57,999 nt of DNA from assembly GCF_006538705.1 (NCBI RefSeq), contig NZ_BJLP01000023.1, positions 1 to 57,999 on the forward strand. Direction: 5' to 3'. The translations under genes were made by a program, and so were the position numbers. The notes under the pieces were generated by a model, which saw only the letters and a list, made by a program, of their open reading frames with translations, had not been told where the DNA came from and did not search any database. Below are positions 56,598 through 57,999 of this stretch, one piece after another (positions within the stretch are counted from its first letter, which is position 1; the number at the start of each line of letters is the position of its first letter). This DNA is from Cellulomonas uda (GTDB taxonomy: Bacteria; Actinomycetota; Actinomycetes; Actinomycetales; Cellulomonadaceae).

Positions 56598-57999
56598 GTG
56601 GCGGGACGCATCCGGCGGGAGGACGTGGAGGCGGTCCGCGAGCGTGTGCGCATCGACGAGGTGGTCGGCGCGCACGTGCAGCTCAAGACCGCGGGCGTCG
56701 GCTCCCTCAAGGGTCTGTGCCCCTTCCACGACGAACGCTCGCCGTCGTTCCACGTGCGGCCCCAGGTCGGCCGCTACCACTGCTTCGGCTGCGGCGAGGG
56801 CGGCGACGTCATCGACTTCGTCATCAAGGTCGACGGCCTGGGGTTCACCGAGGCGGTGGAGTACCTGGCGGGGCGCGTCGGGATCCAGCTGCGCTACGAG
56901 GAGGGCGGCGGTCCCGCCCGGCCCGAGCAGGAGCCCGGCCGTCGACGCCGGCTGATCGAGGCGCACAAGGTCGCCGAGGAGTTCTACCGCGAGCAGCTCA
57001 CGACGCCCGCCGGTGCCGCGGGCCGGCAGTTCCTCGCCGAGCGCGGCTTCGACCGGACCGCTGCCGAGCAGTTCGGCGTCGGGTTCGCCCCCACCGGGTG
57101 GGACGCGCTCATGCGTCACCTGCGCGGGCGCGGGTTCACCGAGCCCGAGCTCGTCGCCTCGGGGCTCGTCAGCCAGGGGCAGCGCGGCGTCTACGACAGG
57201 TTCCGCGGGCGGCTCGTCTGGCCCATCCGCGAGGTCACCGGCGAGACCATCGGGTTCGGCGCGCGCCGCCTGTTCGACGAGGACAACGGCCCCAAGTACC
57301 TCAACACACCCGAGACCGCGCTGTACCGCAAGTCCCACGTGCTGTACGGGCTCGACCTCGCCAAGCGCGAGATGCAGCGCGCCAAGCAGGTGGTGGTCGT
57401 CGAGGGGTACACCGACGTCATGGCGATGCACCTGTCCGGCGTGGGGACCGCGGTCGCGACGTGCGGCACCGCGTTCGGCTCCGACCACGCGCGCATCGTG
57501 CGCCGTCTCATCGGCGACTCCGGTGCCAGCAGCGGCGTGCAGCTCGCGACGGGGGCGTCCGTCGGCGGCGAGGTGATCTTCACGTTCGACGGGGACGCGG
57601 CCGGGCAGAAGGCCGCGCTGCGCGCGTTCGGCGAGGACCAGACGTTCGCCGCGCAGACGTTCGTCGCGGTCGAGTCGAGCGGGATGGACCCGTGCGAGCT
57701 TCGCCTCGCGCGCGGACCGGACGCGGTGCACGCGCTCGTGCGCGGCCGCCAGCCGCTGTTCGCCTTCGTCCTGCGCTCCACGCTCGCCGCGTACGACCTC
57801 GCGACCGCCGAGGGTCGCGTCGCCGCGCTGCGCGCCGCGGCGCCCGTGGTCGCCGGGATCCGCGACACCGCGTTGCGCCCCGAGTACACGCGCCAGCTCG
57901 CCGGCTGGCTCGGCATGGAGGACCTGTCGACCGTGCAGCGCGCCGTCGACGGGGCGCGTCGCGGCGGGCCGTCGGGCCGGGGCACGACGAGCGGGCCGA
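56598..57999 (+). CDS. dnaG: DNA primase, 3' truncated
   Basis: The frame from GTG 56598 is open to the window end, giving about 467 residues; the C-terminal helicase-binding part is missing. The start MAGRIRREDVEAVRERVRID is typical. The CHC2 zinc finger is CPFHDERSPSF...YHCFGCGEGGD at about residues 40-68. The catalytic core follows, with the RNA-polymerase basic motif in GRLVWPIREVTGETIGFGAR, the TOPRIM Glu in VVVEGYTDVMAM and the Asp pair in FTFDGDAAGQKA. A short insert is present before that Asp pair (IGDSGASSGVQLATGASVGG). It makes RNA primers for replication. Confidence 0.97.
   Translation, partial: MAGRIRREDVEAVRERVRIDEVVGAHVQLKTAGVGSLKGLCPFHDERSPSFHVRPQVGRYHCFGCGEGGDVIDFVIKVDGLGFTEAVEYLAGRVGIQLRYEEGGGPARPEQEPGRRRRLIEAHKVAEEFYREQLTTPAGAAGRQFLAERGFDRTAAEQFGVGFAPTGWDALMRHLRGRGFTEPELVASGLVSQGQRGVYDRFRGRLVWPIREVTGETIGFGARRLFDEDNGPKYLNTPETALYRKSHVLYGLDLAKREMQRAKQVVVVEGYTDVMAMHLSGVGTAVATCGTAFGSDHARIVRRLIGDSGASSGVQLATGASVGGEVIFTFDGDAAGQKAALRAFGEDQTFAAQTFVAVESSGMDPCELRLARGPDAVHALVRGRQPLFAFVLRSTLAAYDLATAEGRVAALRAAAPVVAGIRDTALRPEYTRQLAGWLGMEDLSTVQRAVDGARRGGPSGRGTTSGP

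Overview
The window is chromosomal DNA of a very high-GC actinobacterium. Codon third positions are almost all G or C, many starts are GTG, and genes are often joined by 4-bp ATGA/GTGA overlaps. The gene content (CBM2-linked chitinase, multidomain arabinan/arabinoxylan hydrolase, starch and maltose locus, actinobacterial core genes) fits a polysaccharide-degrading member of Micrococcales, most likely Cellulomonas or a close relative. That placement is inference from content, not from a marker search.

The core backbone is phoH (5' truncated), ybeY, corC-like, era, then leuA, recO, uppS, glyS, dusB, dgt and dnaG (3' truncated). All are on the + strand. Accessory blocks sit between these core genes: (1) 3250-22846, a membrane hydrolase followed by a signalling and envelope cluster; (2) 26586-30628, an ABC half-permease module, a thioredoxin-reductase-like/methyltransferase fusion, an XRE-cupin regulator and a VOC protein; (3) 32262-34689, an ECF sigma factor of the SigE type with a membrane partner and a second copy of its promoter; (4) 35986-47535, a sugar kinase and a complete maltodextrin/starch locus; (5) 49153-56502, two secreted glycoside hydrolases between dgt and dnaG.

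The 4885-22846 cluster encodes a PP2C phosphatase, an FHA protein, a transmembrane Ser/Thr kinase, a giant Ig-like/FN3 surface protein (interrupted by a +1 frameshift in a G run at 13546-13550), a MoxR ATPase, a DUF58 protein, a TgpA-like transglutaminase-fold membrane protein, an RDD-FHA protein and a membrane-anchored beta-propeller protein. The set resembles the bifidobacterial PFNA cluster (kinase, FN3, AAA-ATPase, DUF58, transglutaminase, phosphatase) but is expanded. Its transglutaminase domain has lost the catalytic Cys and His, so a scaffold or binding role is more likely than catalysis.

The maltose locus works as a unit. A lipoprotein amylase acts outside the membrane, MalE/MalF/MalG import maltodextrin (no ATPase is encoded here), and two cytoplasmic GH13 enzymes break it down. 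A LacI-type repressor is divergent from malE, with face-to-face overlapping promoters and TTGCAR half-sites that recur as a palindrome upstream of the amylase gene.

Regulatory signals visible by eye include a leuA leader peptide whose leucine-codon stretch is perfectly complementary to the leuA ribosome-binding site, a set of leaderless promoters (TANNNT followed by 6-7 nt and the start codon), twin ECF promoters, a lac-operator-like site over the arabinan-hydrolase promoter, and several strong terminator hairpins. I saw no tRNA, rRNA, CRISPR array, insertion sequence or prophage gene.
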